DNA of 60,547 nt from Nemertoderma westbladi (GCA_032718475.1 JAUCBJ010007647.1:1-60547), one strand, 5' to 3'; counted from the stretch's first letter, positions 13,025 to 23,128 are shown. A program made the numbers and translations. The notes: generated from the sequence alone by a model not told the origin.

Positions 13025-14215
13025 TTAATCCGGTTTAACGTAAACGTGAGCAAATTCAAACTGTTCGTACGTTCGTCTTCTTAACGAGTCGATTATTGTG
13101 AGTCCCGAGATGTTCTGAAAGCCAGACTCGATGGCGAGAAGCGAAAGTCGAACTAAGATGGTCTCCCGGGGTGCAACTGTCCCCAACCGCTTCCCGGATA
13201 CACCAGACCATCGTATGGAGCCCGCGTTGTTGAGATACAACGTCAACTCCATCAACTCATCGCTGCAGTTCATCACTTTACAATCGATATTGAAGGTCCT
13301 GTCAACATCCACCACATCCGGGATCGAGTCGACAAACACTCTAAGATCATCGAAGCCGCGCAGTTTGTTGCATATCAACTGACTGGTCTGGAGATGACCT
13401 CGCTCCCCTAGGTTAGTCTTCCAACAAATATCGAGTTTCCCTGTCGCGGCGGAATTCTTTAAACACGAGCGATCGGGGGTTAAACAGTAGATGTACTGTC
13501 TCGTCTCGTTCGGGTTCAGATATGAGAGAGCACCGAAGGTGCTGCGTTTATCTTCTATTTTATTGTGGTCTCGGAGTTGGAACAGTTCCGAGGGTTCGAA
13601 GGTAACCCTGTCTATGTACATGGTGTAGGCCGTGGTGTTCTGGATATGAGCCTCCAAGTATATATCGTCGCTTAACTGAGCGTTGTAGAACTTCGTTTTA
13701 ACGTCCAGCGGTCGCAAAACCTGAAATTTGAAGAATTTTCTAAAGTACAGTTTTTCCCCGCTGGGGGCGTTATAGGTGACGGAACAGATCAGTATGTGCG
13801 CGCCGAGCTCCATAACCTCATGATTTATCACGTCATCGAGTGAGGCACCCGGAAGTAACTCAGGATTGGCGGTAGGCGCGCTATTGGACAAGGTTAGCCG
13901 TTGAGTACTCGTTTGTAGATCAGCTTTTACTATAACGTTCTCCACTATTTGATTGCTGTCGTTATGGATGCTGACGTAGCAGGAGAAGGTTTCCCCAAGG
14001 AAAATGTTGCCGAAGTTTTGGGGTAGAGTTAGGAGTTGGCTGGTCGTGAAGTCCGGGAGGCCTTCCACACAGGTGATGTCCTCTTGTGATGTTTCCATCA
14101 ACGGGAATCCGATATCTCTTTTATCTAGAATCACCGGCTGGAAGATGGCGAACGACGGCTTGGTGAGTCTCATAACTTTTAGCGCCAACAAATGGTCAGT
14201 TTTGCTGGCCTCCAT
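13025..14215 (-). CDS. TRAPPC13: Trafficking protein particle complex subunit 13
   Basis: This 396-residue protein is close to the usual ~400-residue family length. It starts with HLLALKVMRLTKPSF, and the hallmark stretches LTLPQNFGNIFLGETF, VKADLQTSTQRL, FRKFFKFQVLRPLDVKTKFY and the C-terminal RWSGVSGKRLG region are all present. TRAPPC13 is a subunit of metazoan TRAPP complexes acting in ER-Golgi and autophagy-linked membrane traffic. The ATG at 14213-14215 fits the family N terminus. An AATAAA signal on the minus strand (13014-13019) sits a few bases after the stop, so the 3' UTR appears extremely short. The gene is uninterrupted by introns here, unlike most animal orthologues. That suggests intron loss or an old retrocopy; the intact frame argues for function. 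Confidence 0.95.
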   Translation of the reverse strand: MEASKTDHLLALKVMRLTKPSFAIFQPVILDKRDIGFPLMETSQEDITCVEGLPDFTTSQLLTLPQNFGNIFLGETFSCYVSIHNDSNQIVENVIVKADLQTSTQRLTLSNSAPTANPELLPGASLDDVINHEVMELGAHILICSVTYNAPSGEKLYFRKFFKFQVLRPLDVKTKFYNAQLSDDIYLEAHIQNTTAYTMYIDRVTFEPSELFQLRDHNKIEDKRSTFGALSYLNPNETRQYIYCLTPDRSCLKNSAATGKLDICWKTNLGERGHLQTSQLICNKLRGFDDLRVFVDSIPDVVDVDRTFNIDCKVMNCSDELMELTLYLNNAGSIRWSGVSGKRLGTVAPRETILVRLSLLAIESGFQNISGLTIIDSLRRRTYEQFEFAHVYVKPD

Positions 14216-14518
14216 TTTTATTAGGACTACAGCTGTACAGGACTAGGCTACTGGACTAGGCCTCCTCCAGTCCTCGGTCCTACCGGCTGAACGGTACGAG
14301 CCAGGCAGCCAGGTACGCTGGTACGGTACCTCCTGACCTCAGTTCTTATCTTATAAGTTTATTTTTCATTTTTATTCTCATAACAGCATAAGCCTGTAAG
14401 CAGATAAGTCCTCAGTCAATCAGTGTTTTAATTAAGTTCAATAATTTATACCGGTAGCTGTACCTACAGCTGTAGGCCTAGGCCTAATCCAGTAATCGCC
14501 TCAAACAGACTGAAGACT

Positions 14519-15680
14519 GGGTAAATCTTTTCGACCTACGCGTAGGTCTACGCGTAGCTACGCGTAGTTCGCAACATTGGGTCATATATCACCAGTTTCA
14601 GAGTTTTAACATTAACTACGCGTAGGTGCTACGCGTAGGTGCCTCCCATAACTATGCCTATACGTCGTTTATCATTAGTAGGCCTACGTATTCCAAGCGA
14701 GTCAGTACTAAAATAAGTACATACGGTATGTTCAATATACAACCCACAACCATCAAATGCTTTCAACAGTAATTTAGCTTTCAACAGTAGTTTCAACATA
14801 TTATTCTTCACTTCATGCGTTGCGGGTGCTAAAATGTGTTACCGGTAATAATGTTTAGAGTTTAAAAATAGTTTACAAAGGAAATAGGCCGATGGTTCTT
14901 ATCGATTCTCTATGCTTTTTATTGCCTTTATTCACGGATAGGGCAAGGATATATTTAATATGTTAACCCCTTGACAAGGGAAAGGGTACTAAATTGTTTA
15001 CCATGATTGGTTGCACTTGCTATTTGCTGATTTGACCAAACAATTGAATATTATGCAGTATTTATCAGCTTTCGCTTAACCACTTCACGGGTGCTGGTCA
15101 CCTCGCCGCACTGCCACTTCGCCGCAGGTCACCTCGCCGCAGATAATGTGCGGCGAGGTGTCTTTGCGGCGAGGTGTCTCACTGTGAATGCCATTTCGCC
15201 GCAAATTATCGGACACCTCGCCGCAAGGCAATATTAATCATTTATTTCTATATTTACACAGGGAAGCCTAGTTATGAAGTATGGCATTGGACATTATGTA
15301 TTATAAAATAAAATAAAATAATACGGTCAGACGGTAAGGTTTGTTGTTCTATTATAATTACTGTATTATTATAGATACAGTAAGAGTACCGGTATTTGAG
15401 TAACGTATTAAAAATGCCTCGAGAATAGTGAAAAAAGTTCTACTTTTTTTCCCATGTAATAAATAATTATTTGTCTGATAATCAGATACCTGACATATAC
15501 CGATACTTGCCTAACAACTCAACCCTACCGGACCTGAAATGAAAAATCATTGTTATCAGGACTGCTACACGTAGCACCTACGCGTAGCTACGCGTAGCTA
15601 CGCGTAGCACCTACGCGTAGTTTCAAAATACCTACGCGTAGTTCCAAAATAACTACGCGTAGTTTTAAAACACAGTTTCG
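14519..15680 (-). mobile_element. Copy A of the CTACGCGTAG palindrome element family (truncated)
   Basis: The end GGGTAAATCTTTTCGACC at 14519, then palindromic CTACGCGTAG units, then about 450 bp to 15090, form an inverted match to the right part of copy B (17217-17358 plus 20053-20558). A second inverted match joins 15475-15670 to 16330-16530. Copy A thus lies in the opposite orientation to copy B. Its other terminus is missing: at about 15680 the match stops and a gypsy integrase fragment begins. Its middle (15090-15475) does not match B and contains a CTCGCCGCA-rich block. No coding content. Confidence 0.8.
15095..15232. repeat. CTCGCCGCA cluster, GC-rich mirror and inverted repeat block
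   Basis: About seven copies of CTCGCCGCA, TTCGCCGCA or their reverse complement TGCGGCGAG occur in about 140 bases, in both orientations, so several hairpins can form. The block is CpG-rich in AT-rich surroundings. It is absent from the matching position of copy B, so it looks like an insertion within copy A. Confidence 0.7.
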
Positions 15681-15684
15681 AAAC

Positions 15685-16126
15685 ACTCTGGCTACTCCAT
15701 GCCACCCACCAGGGACTAACTAAAACTCGGGAGAGGGCGTGTCGCTCCGTCTGGTGGCCGTCCATACCCAACAATGTGAAGCGGGCGGTCGAGCGATGCC
15801 AACCCTGCCAGGCAGCCCTCCCGTCGCACCCATCCGAGCCACTCCAGCGGAACCCAGACGCCACCCGTCCGTTTCAACGAGTTCACACTGACTTCGCCCA
15901 GGACGGCACCAACTACCTCGTCGTGACGGACGAGTTCACCGGCTGGCCCACCCTCTACAAACTCGGCCAGAACTCCACATCGCCGATTATAATAGACTGC
16001 CTCCGTCGCCTCTTATTGGCCACAGCCATCCTGACCGTCATATGTCCGGACAACGGGCCCCAGCTGGTGTCTGACGCCATCCGGACCTTCCTATCCGACT
16101 GGGGCGCTAGAGGCCTCAATAGTTGA
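15685..16126 (+). pseudogene. Ty3/gypsy integrase fragment
   Basis: The open frame runs from upstream of 15690 to the stop at 16124-16126. It contains the HHCC zinc module (HATHQG, then ERCQPCQ), the first catalytic Asp (VHTDFAQ) and the second (CPDNGPQL). It ends before the catalytic Glu, at DWGARG. It is GC-richer than its surroundings. No LTR, RT or gag is nearby. It lies exactly between inverted copies A and B of the palindrome element, so it is either captured cargo or the remains of a gypsy insertion that truncated copy A. Confidence 0.85.
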
Positions 16127-16608
16127 TGTTTCCATAGTCGGTCGTTTCAGATGTCTCGGATTCCTGATTTACTTTAATCTAACCATAATACAGTAATACT
16201 GTAATAGGCCTATAGCTAATTTGTAATACAGCAGTGGGGTAACTCTTTTCAACCTACGCGTAGGCCTACGCGTAGCTACGCGTAGTTTGTAACTTCCACT
16301 CCTGTCATTTACCGTTAGGGCCAGACTTACTGCCTTTTTAACAACTACGCGTAGGTGTTTTAAAACTACGCGTAGGTATTTTGGAACTACGCGTAGGTGT
16401 TTTGAAACTACCCGTAGGTGTTACGCGTAGATGCTACGCGTAGCAGTCCTGATAACGATGATTTTTCATTTCAGGTCCGGTAGGGTTGAGTTGTTAGGCA
16501 TAAGTATCGGTATCTGATCAGACAAATGGAATAACAGAATCGGAAGCTCATATCTTTACATACAGCACTGGTAATAAATGATATTCGGCTGTTTCACATA
16601 CAAATACA

Positions 16609-17111
16609 CGAAGTGGGGACTTCGCGCAGCACGAAGTTGGCAGAGCCTTAGCGAATTGACACTGTTAGGGGGTAGGTCAATTTATGCAAATAGTCACGTT
16701 GGCCCTCTAGCGGCAGACTGGAGAACTGCAGATGGATTCGCCTCCCTTGAAAGTCACAGCTAATGGTCTCGTGTACATATCTGCCAAGTTTCAGCTTAAA
16801 CGGATTAAAAGCAAAGAAATGGGAGGGCATTTAATGTTTAGACATGTGGCCCTCTAGCGGGAGACCATTGCACTGATGGTGTCTGAAAGTCTCTCAAAAA
16901 TCTCAACTTTTGCTCATATTGATACCTACAAATTTTCAACTTGGCAGCTTTAAATCCGACAAAGTTATTAGCATGTCAAAATCGTAACGACGACGACAAC
17001 GACGACGACGACAACGACGACGACGACGACGACGACAACTATTTGCATAAATTGACCCACCCCCTAACAGTGTCAATTCGCTAAGGCTCCGCCAACTTCG
17101 TGGCTCGCCCC
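16609..17111. mobile_element. MITE copy 1 (about 0.5 kb, ~75-bp TIRs, ACA target duplication)
   Basis: The TIR runs from GTGGGGACTTCGCGCAGCAC inward through GAAGTTGGCAGAGCC to GCAAATAGT. It is mirrored at the right end (ACTATTTGC to CGTGGCTCGCCCC). ACA occurs at both borders (16606-16608, 17112-17114). The interior holds a (GACGACGACAAC)n microsatellite (16985-17037) just inside the right TIR and no ORF. The left tip CGAAGTGGGGACTTCG is itself a hairpin. Copy 2 at 51503-52018 is nearly identical along its whole length. Confidence 0.9.
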
Positions 17112-17379
17112 ACAAGATGAATAAAAATTAGACTTAAAATTCACGTCTCATGATTCAAGTATCTTGGTTTGCATTGGATAATTTAAATATTCTACAGTAG
17201 TAAGCTACCAGTCTACCGGTGAAGTGGTTAAGCGAAAACTGATAATACTGCATATAATTCAATTGTTTGGTCAAATAGCAAGCAACTAAGGGCAACCAAA
17301 TCGCATGGTAGACAATTTAATCTCCCCCTTCCCTTGTCAAGGGGTTCGCATATTAAATGGTAGGTGCTAAAATGCACAA

Positions 17380-18310
17380 CGAGCAACAATGAGCAACAAC
17401 GAGCAACAATAAGCAACAACGAGCAACAATGAGCAACAACGAGCAACAATGAGCAGCAACGAGCAACAATGAGCAACAACGAGCAACAATGAGCAACAAC
17501 GAGCAACAATGAGCAATAATAAAGTACAGCAATGAGCAACAATGAGCAACAATGAGCAACAACGAGCAACAATGAGCAACAATGAGCAACAGCGAGCAAC
17601 AATGAGCAACAATGAACAACAATGAGCAACAATGAGCAACAATGACCAATAACGAGCAACAATGAGCAACAACGAGCAACAATGAGCAATAATATAGTAC
17701 AACAACGAGCAACAATGAGCAACAATGAGCAACAACGAGCAACAATGAGCAACAACGAGCAACAATGAGCCACAACGAGCAACAATGATCAACAACGAGC
17801 AACAATGAGCAATAATAAAGTACAACAATGAGCAACAATGACCAACAATGAGCAACAATGACCAACAACGAGCAACAATGAGCAACAACGAGCAACAATG
17901 AACAACAACGAGCAACAATGAGCAACAACGAGCAACAATGAGCAACAACGAGCAACAATGAAACATTGATCAACAATGAGCAATAATAAAGTACAACAAT
18001 GAGCAACAATGAGCAACAATGACCAACAACGAGCAACAATGAACAACAATGACCAACAATGAGCAACAACGAGCAACAATGAGCAACAACGAGCAACAAC
18101 GAGCAACAATGACCAACAACGAGCAACAATGAACAACAATGAGCAACAACGAGCAACAACAAGCAACAACGAGCAACAATGAGCAACAACGAGCAACAAT
18201 GAGCAACAACGAGCAACAATGAGCAACAATGAGCAACAACGAGTAACAATGACCAACAATGAGCCACAATGAGCAACAACGAGCAACAATGAGCAACAAC
18301 GAGCAACAAT
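17380..18310. repeat. 10-bp satellite array, left arm (GAGCAACAAY)n
   Basis: About 90 units alternate AACGAGCAAC and AATGAGCAAC. A longer-range pattern appears where GAGCAATAATAAAGTACAAC interrupts the array (about 17511, 17690, 17811, 17981). Open frames of Leu/Cys/Ser-rich repeats on the minus strand are by-products of the 10-bp period cycling through all frames. Confidence 0.95.
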
Positions 18311-18916
18311 TATCGGACAGTGAAATTAATTCTAGATTGACCGATCATAATCGTAGAATTCACTCAATCAAAATTCTGTCGAGACCCCATAGGACATTTC
18401 GCTTTATTTCGTTTAGAATTGTAGAAGATACATTTCCTTCAAACGGTGTTTTTTTAACATTATATTATATTGTACAGACGGTACTTTGCCCTGTTATTAG
18501 GCTGCTCTGCATAGGCGCGTAATTTATTGCAACAATATTATATTGATGATAGCAATGGATCCATCCATTATTGCAAGCTCTCGATGATGGCAAGCTTGTA
18601 AATAAATAAACCATTAGTTTAATCTGTTATAATTGTTAACTCTTGGTTTGGTTATTTTCGAAAACCAATACTGGTAGTGGTGTAGTTAATTACAATTAAA
18701 AATAATTTTTTGTTTTTCGAAAATAACCGAGAATTAAAAATCCACCGATTAAACTAATCGTTTTTTCAAAAAATCTATTGTTTTTGAGCCAAGAGTTTTT
18801 TATTGTATATATAAAGAAAAAAAACACAACCGTTGCCCAGCTAAACTAATAATAAACTCTAAAACTATTGAAAATTCATTCCGAAACCTATTCAAAACCT
18901 ATTCAATCCTAAAGAA

Positions 18917-19389
18917 TCATTCCGGTACCGCCAGTCCTTTCATTGTGAGATAATGGAGCTGAGTTTTGGTGAGGAATTGTTTGGTATCTTTATGGATAGT
19001 AATTTTATTCATAGAGAACTGCGAATCATAGTTTGCTAAACACTGACCAAGAAGGTGGATATATATACTGTATTGCCAGCTTTTTGGGCTGGTGTTCCAT
19101 CTTTTTCAAAATAATCCCGAACACCAACAGTTTTCATGACCAGTTTGTCAGTGAGGTTTAAGAAGTTGATACGGCATTGCTCACATCGGCTAACCTTGGC
19201 CGGACAATTTTTTGTATCCGCGCGTGACACAAGTAGGTATTTATTAGAGACACATCTTTCTGGATCAATTGCTGCAATTTCTTCGGAATCCGCTGGGTAG
19301 TTGTGATCACTTTGAACAACCTCCTCATTTACGTAGTTACCCTGTTCCAGACTGATAATTTCATTGTTACAATATTTTGTTATTGACAA
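18917..19389 (-). pseudogene. Decayed zinc-ribbon protein fragment inside the satellite-armed element
   Basis: The minus frame 19389 to 19036 carries a YLLVSRADTKNCP segment, a CEQC pair and a KTVGVRDYF segment. The frame breaks in a (TA)n run near 19065. A second minus frame then continues the same style of sequence to a stop at 18917-18919, ending LAVPE. I recall similar C-terminal segments in uncharacterised invertebrate proteins, possibly transposon-linked, but cannot verify this. The N-terminal side is cut off by the satellite. It may be a remnant of the element's own transposase gene or of captured host sequence. Confidence 0.55.
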
Positions 19390-20030
19390 TACATTGTTAC
19401 TCGTTGTTGTACTTTATTATTGCTCGTTGTTGCTCATTGTTGCTCGTTGTTGCTCATTGTTGCTCGTTGTTGCTCATTGTTATTCGTTGTTGTACTTTAT
19501 TATTGGTCGTTGTTACTCATTGTTGCTCGTTGGTGCTCGTTGTTGCTCGTTGTTGCTCATTGTTGCTCGTTGTTGCTCATTGTTGCTCATTGTTATTCGT
19601 TGGTGTACTTTATTATTGCTCGTTGTTGCTCATTGTTGCTCGTTGTTGCTCGTTGTTTCTCATTGTTGCTCGTTATTGCTCATTGTTGTTCATTGTTGCT
19701 CATTGTTACTCGTTGTTGTACTTTATTATTGCTCGTTGTTGGTCATTGTTACTCGTTGTTGCTCATTGTTGCTCATTGTTGCTCGTTGTTGCTCATTGTT
19801 GCTCATTGTTACTCGTAGTTGTACTTTATTAGTGCTCGTTGTTGCTCATTGTTGCTCGTTGTTGCTCGATGTTTGCTCATGGTTGCTCATTGTTGCTCAT
19901 TGTTATTCGTTGTTGTACTTTATTATTGCTCGTTGTTGCTCATTGTTGCTCGTTGTTGCTCATTGTTGCTCATTGTTGCTCGCTGTTGCTCATTGTTGCT
20001 CGTTGTTGGTCATTGTTGCTCGTTGTGCAT
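19377..20030. repeat. 10-bp satellite array, right arm (inverse of the left arm)
   Basis: TTGTTGCTCG and TTGTTGCTCA units alternate, with GTTGTACTTTATTATTGCTC interruptions at about 19407, 19489, 19606, 19709 and 19912. The orientation is opposite to the left arm, so the two arrays could pair as a very long hairpin. The frames in it are artefacts. Confidence 0.95.
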
Positions 20031-20714
20031 TTTAGCACCTACCATATTAAATATATCCTTGCCCTATCGTGAACAAAGGCAATAAAAAGCAATGGAGAAT
20101 CGATAAGGATAAGAACCATCGGCCTATTTCCTTTGTAAACTATTTTTGAACTCTAAACATTATTAACACATTTTAGCGCGCGCAACGCATTAAAGTGAAG
20201 AATATGTAGTCTTAGCGTATGCCAGTACAAAGAGTATACATAGGTATACATACATTACTGTTGAAAGCATTTGATTGTTGTGGGTTATTGTGTATTGAAC
20301 ATACCACCGTATTGTCTTATTTAGTACTGAACCGCTTGGAATACGTCTGTACGTAGGCCTATGTACTAATGATAAACGTCGTATAGGCATAGTTATGGGT
20401 AGCACCTACGCGTAGTTATACGTAGCACATACGCGTAGTTCGCGTAGGACCTACGCGTAGCTACGCGTGCAACCTACGCGTAGTTAATGTTAAAACTCTG
20501 AAACTGGTGATGTATGACCCAATGTTGCGAACTACGCGTAGGTCGAAAAGATTTACCCAGCAGTGGAGTGGTACTGGTGATCAGGTGATGTAAGACAGTA
20601 AGACCAATTACTGAATTATTAATATGACCTACTGACCTAAGACAGAAAGACTGCAGTATACAGTACTGTGGTGATTTGCGGCCACATTCACTTTTCTTTT
20701 TTTTCGACCTAGGC

Positions 20715-20818
20715 CTAGCGCGTAGCACCTACGCGTAGTTAATGTTAAAGTTCTGAAACTGGTGATATACTGTATGACCCAATGTGTCGAACTACGCGTA
20801 GATCGAAAAGATTTACCC
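20715..20818 (+). mobile_element. Solo right end (copy C) of the CTACGCGTAG element
   Basis: This repeats the terminal ~100 bases of copy B (20475-20558) in the same orientation, ending GATCGAAAAGATTTACCC. No left end is visible nearby and no matching flanks were found, so it is probably a truncated copy or a local duplication. Confidence 0.75.
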
Positions 20819-22408
20819 AAACTCTGCACAATACTGCAATAATTGCAGGCTGACAGAGTGACAGGCAGACAGGGACAGAGGAGACACTGTATTGTACAAT
20901 GTACGTAGGCCTACATCTGTCTGTACATACCAAGGACTACTCTGGAGAGACTCTTTCGATTGAGATATTTCTCTACAGGTGGTCGCAGGTTGAGTCCGAG
21001 CCCAGAGAGACTCTTTAACCTGAGATATTCTCTACAGGGAACAGGCTGACAGGGGGGTCACAGGTTGAGTCCGAGCCCAGAGAGACTCTTTATCAGTCTT
21101 TGTCAGTCTGTGTATTCTGGTAGGCCTATTAGTCTATCAGTACTGTAGTTCCCTGCCTTGCTGCCTTGAACTGTTTTGCACTTACACATACACACACACT
21201 GCAGGTCTGCAGACTGCAGCCTGTCTGACTGTGGACAAACGGACAGATTGCAGGATTGAGCATGAGCATTAAAGTACTTTAATTCTCCCCCTGCTGCCCT
21301 GTTGAAATACAATACAGTGTACTGATCAGTGCTGATGTAACCGATTAGTATACCTAACTGTTGGTTATTCACTCTGACTGTAATGTAACAGCAACATTAT
21401 TAGGGGGGCTAAATTATCAATTATTATTGCAATCCTGACATTCTTTAAAAACATGACTTGTTTCAAAAATTTTTCAAGATTGTTCAAACCAATAAAACCA
21501 TGACTCAGCAGAATTTTCGTGCTCGCTACGCTCGCAATTTAATGACACCTGTATTTGAAAACAGTCGGTTGGTCTACTCTAAATGATGAAATGTTAAAAT
21601 TGTCGTGCTCGCTACGATCGCAATCTGGCAATTGGATCACATCTACCTACATTTAAAAACAGTCAGTTGACGTTGACCTACTACAGTCAGACAGTAGGCC
21701 TACTATCTGACTATTAGGCCTACTGTCAGACTGTATTTATGTTAACATTTTTGGAAAATTTCCTTGCTCGCTTCGCTACGCTCCCATTTTAATGTTAAAA
21801 TACTGAAATACTATAGGGCTACAGCATTATACAGTTATAAACTGATAAATTATTTCAATTACTGCAAAATTTCATCAGTTATTGTCAATTGTTGGCTTGG
21901 CGCGCATTGGATATCATGGCTGGCGCGATTTTCGTTCAACCAGAATGCGTGTGGCGCGCTTTTTGTCAGTATTCCATATAGGGCTTGAATTTCCGCCTTC
22001 GAAAACCTATAGTGCATGGTTTTCCCTTATTTATAGCCACAATAACATGGGGAATCAAATATCATAAAAAATTACCCCGTTACCTTGGCAACAGAACGAA
22101 GATATATGACCATGAACAATGAACAGATGAAAATGTCAGAAATAGATTTCTCGACCCCGAAAACCCTATAATGGACTATTTTGTTTTACATTTAAAGCCG
22201 GTTTAGTATGAGATTGAGAACTGAATGGTCCCCGCTAGCGGGGGCTTAGTTTTAGCTCTGTCAGTCCTGGAGTAGAGTAGTCCTTGGTACATACTGAGAC
22301 TGACATACACCCTCTCTCCACTCTCTGTAGCCTTAGCCTGTAGGCAGGTCTATTCTATCAGTCTATGTAAATACTGAATTCACTCACAAAAGCACAAGTT
22401 ATGCTGTT
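20819..22408. other. Non-coding interval with short repeats
   Basis: Three copies of a 60-75 bp unit containing GAGAGACTCTTT and CTCTACAGG lie at 20944-21090. At 21515-21790, GTGCTCGCTACGCTCGCAAT occurs in three diverged copies, each near an ACAGTC(G/A)GTTG stretch. No conserved protein seen. The last part would be the CACUL1-like promoter; no clear TATA box or other element is recognised. Confidence 0.55.
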
Positions 22409-23128
22409 ATGTCGGCTCCAGGAATTCCTTATCATCGCACGATAACGGTGGGCGAGTTCGTCTCCGATTATTGGCCTAAGATTGAGGACATATGCGATCA
22501 AATCTATCGCAACAGCAGCCCGGGCCAACTGGCGTTCGAACCGTCATACAGTCTCGTATACAAGTGCGTCTGTTCGCAGCACCAAAAAAGGTTGCTAGAT
22601 AACCTAATGCGTGTTACGCTGGACTACACCCAGATCGTAGTCGCTGAATTAGAAGCGACGAACAATGATTTAGAATTCCTTAATTTATTCGCCAATAAAC
22701 TCAATAAATTCCTTTCGGCTGCCGAGGCATTATCGGCGGTTTTCCATTATTTAGACCGATTTTATAAGAATAGAAGTCGAACAGCTTGTAAAGATATCCA
22801 TACTGAATTACTTTCGGTTTACCGGAACTCCGTACACTTCCGGTATTCGCAGCGGACTATTCCGTTGCTAGAACAGGCGGTCGCCTCTCCTTTCACCCTC
22901 CCTCCCGAGTCCCTCTCCTGCCTCGCTCGCAACCTACACATAATGGACCCATCCCTGGTGGCCTCTCATCCCGGTACCTTCTCGTCTTTCGTCCCTCCTC
23001 AGAGCGACTCATCTTCGGTGTTCGATCTTCCCTCCTTTGTTCACGATGCTAGCGAGATGCCGCGGTTAGGCGTAATGGACCAGGATGTGTTCCGGGGACT
23101 CAAGCGAAGTTACGATAACGACGAGTAA
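22409..23128 (+). CDS. CACUL1: CACUL1-like cullin-domain protein
   Basis: A 239-residue frame from an ATG at 22409. The N-terminal YWPKIEDICDQI and the segment SLVYKCVCSQH, then a helical region (residues about 60-190) with LPPESL and FSSFVPPQ, resemble CDK2-associated cullin domain protein 1. The vertebrate form is longer because of an N-terminal low-complexity extension. CACUL1 is a cullin-repeat protein reported to bind CDK2 and to affect KEAP1/NRF2 signalling; it is not a full cullin scaffold, and no C-terminal RING-binding region is present here either. The C terminus is acidic and charged (RGLKRSYDNDE). Single exon. The identity rests on remembered family patterns, so it is less certain than for TRAPPC13. 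Confidence 0.8.
   Translation: MSAPGIPYHRTITVGEFVSDYWPKIEDICDQIYRNSSPGQLAFEPSYSLVYKCVCSQHQKRLLDNLMRVTLDYTQIVVAELEATNNDLEFLNLFANKLNKFLSAAEALSAVFHYLDRFYKNRSRTACKDIHTELLSVYRNSVHFRYSQRTIPLLEQAVASPFTLPPESLSCLARNLHIMDPSLVASHPGTFSSFVPPQSDSSSVFDLPSFVHDASEMPRLGVMDQDVFRGLKRSYDNDE

Larger units (their letters stand above)
17359..20043. mobile_element. 2.7-kb TIR element with 10-bp satellite arms and 9-bp target duplication, nested in copy B
   Basis: The ends are GGTAGGTGCTAAAATGCAC and its exact inverse. ATATTAAAT flanks both sides (17350-17358, 20044-20052). Each arm is a tandem array of a 10-bp unit (GAGCAACAAT/C), on opposite strands: 17380-18310 and 19380-20030. The single-copy centre (18311-19376) holds a decayed protein fragment. 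Copy A retains the same host sequence without the element (near 14955-14970), giving a natural empty site with one ATATTAAAT. TSD length and long TIRs suggest a Mutator-like element. Confidence 0.9.
16238..20557 (+). mobile_element. Copy B of the CTACGCGTAG palindrome element, with 9-bp target duplication and two nested insertions
   Basis: The left end GGTAACTCTTTTCAACCTAC (16238) and the reverse complement of the right end, GGTAAATCTTTTCGACCTAC (20557), match as terminal inverted repeats. CAGCAGTGG occurs immediately outside both ends (16229-16237 and 20558-20566), a perfect 9-bp duplication. Without the nested MITE (16609-17111) and the nested satellite-armed element (17359-20043), the element is about 1.1 kb with no ORF. 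A 9-bp duplication with long TIRs starting in G is typical of Mutator-like elements; that assignment is inferred. Confidence 0.82.

Noticed and set aside
17228-18309. Several long minus-strand frames of Leu/Cys/Ser/His repeats (and plus-strand equivalents at 19364-20085)
   Set aside because: They translate the 10-bp satellite in all frames; a 10-bp period cycles three frames and gives stop-free repeats with no real protein.
17380-20030. Possible CRISPR-like array
   Set aside because: There are no unique spacers; the unit is a contiguous 10-bp tandem repeat in eukaryotic DNA.
14510-20566. Reading 14519-20558 as a single palindromic element
   Set aside because: No duplication joins 14510-14518 to 20558-20566, whereas CAGCAGTGG clearly pairs the ends at 16238 and 20557; two inverted copies fit better.
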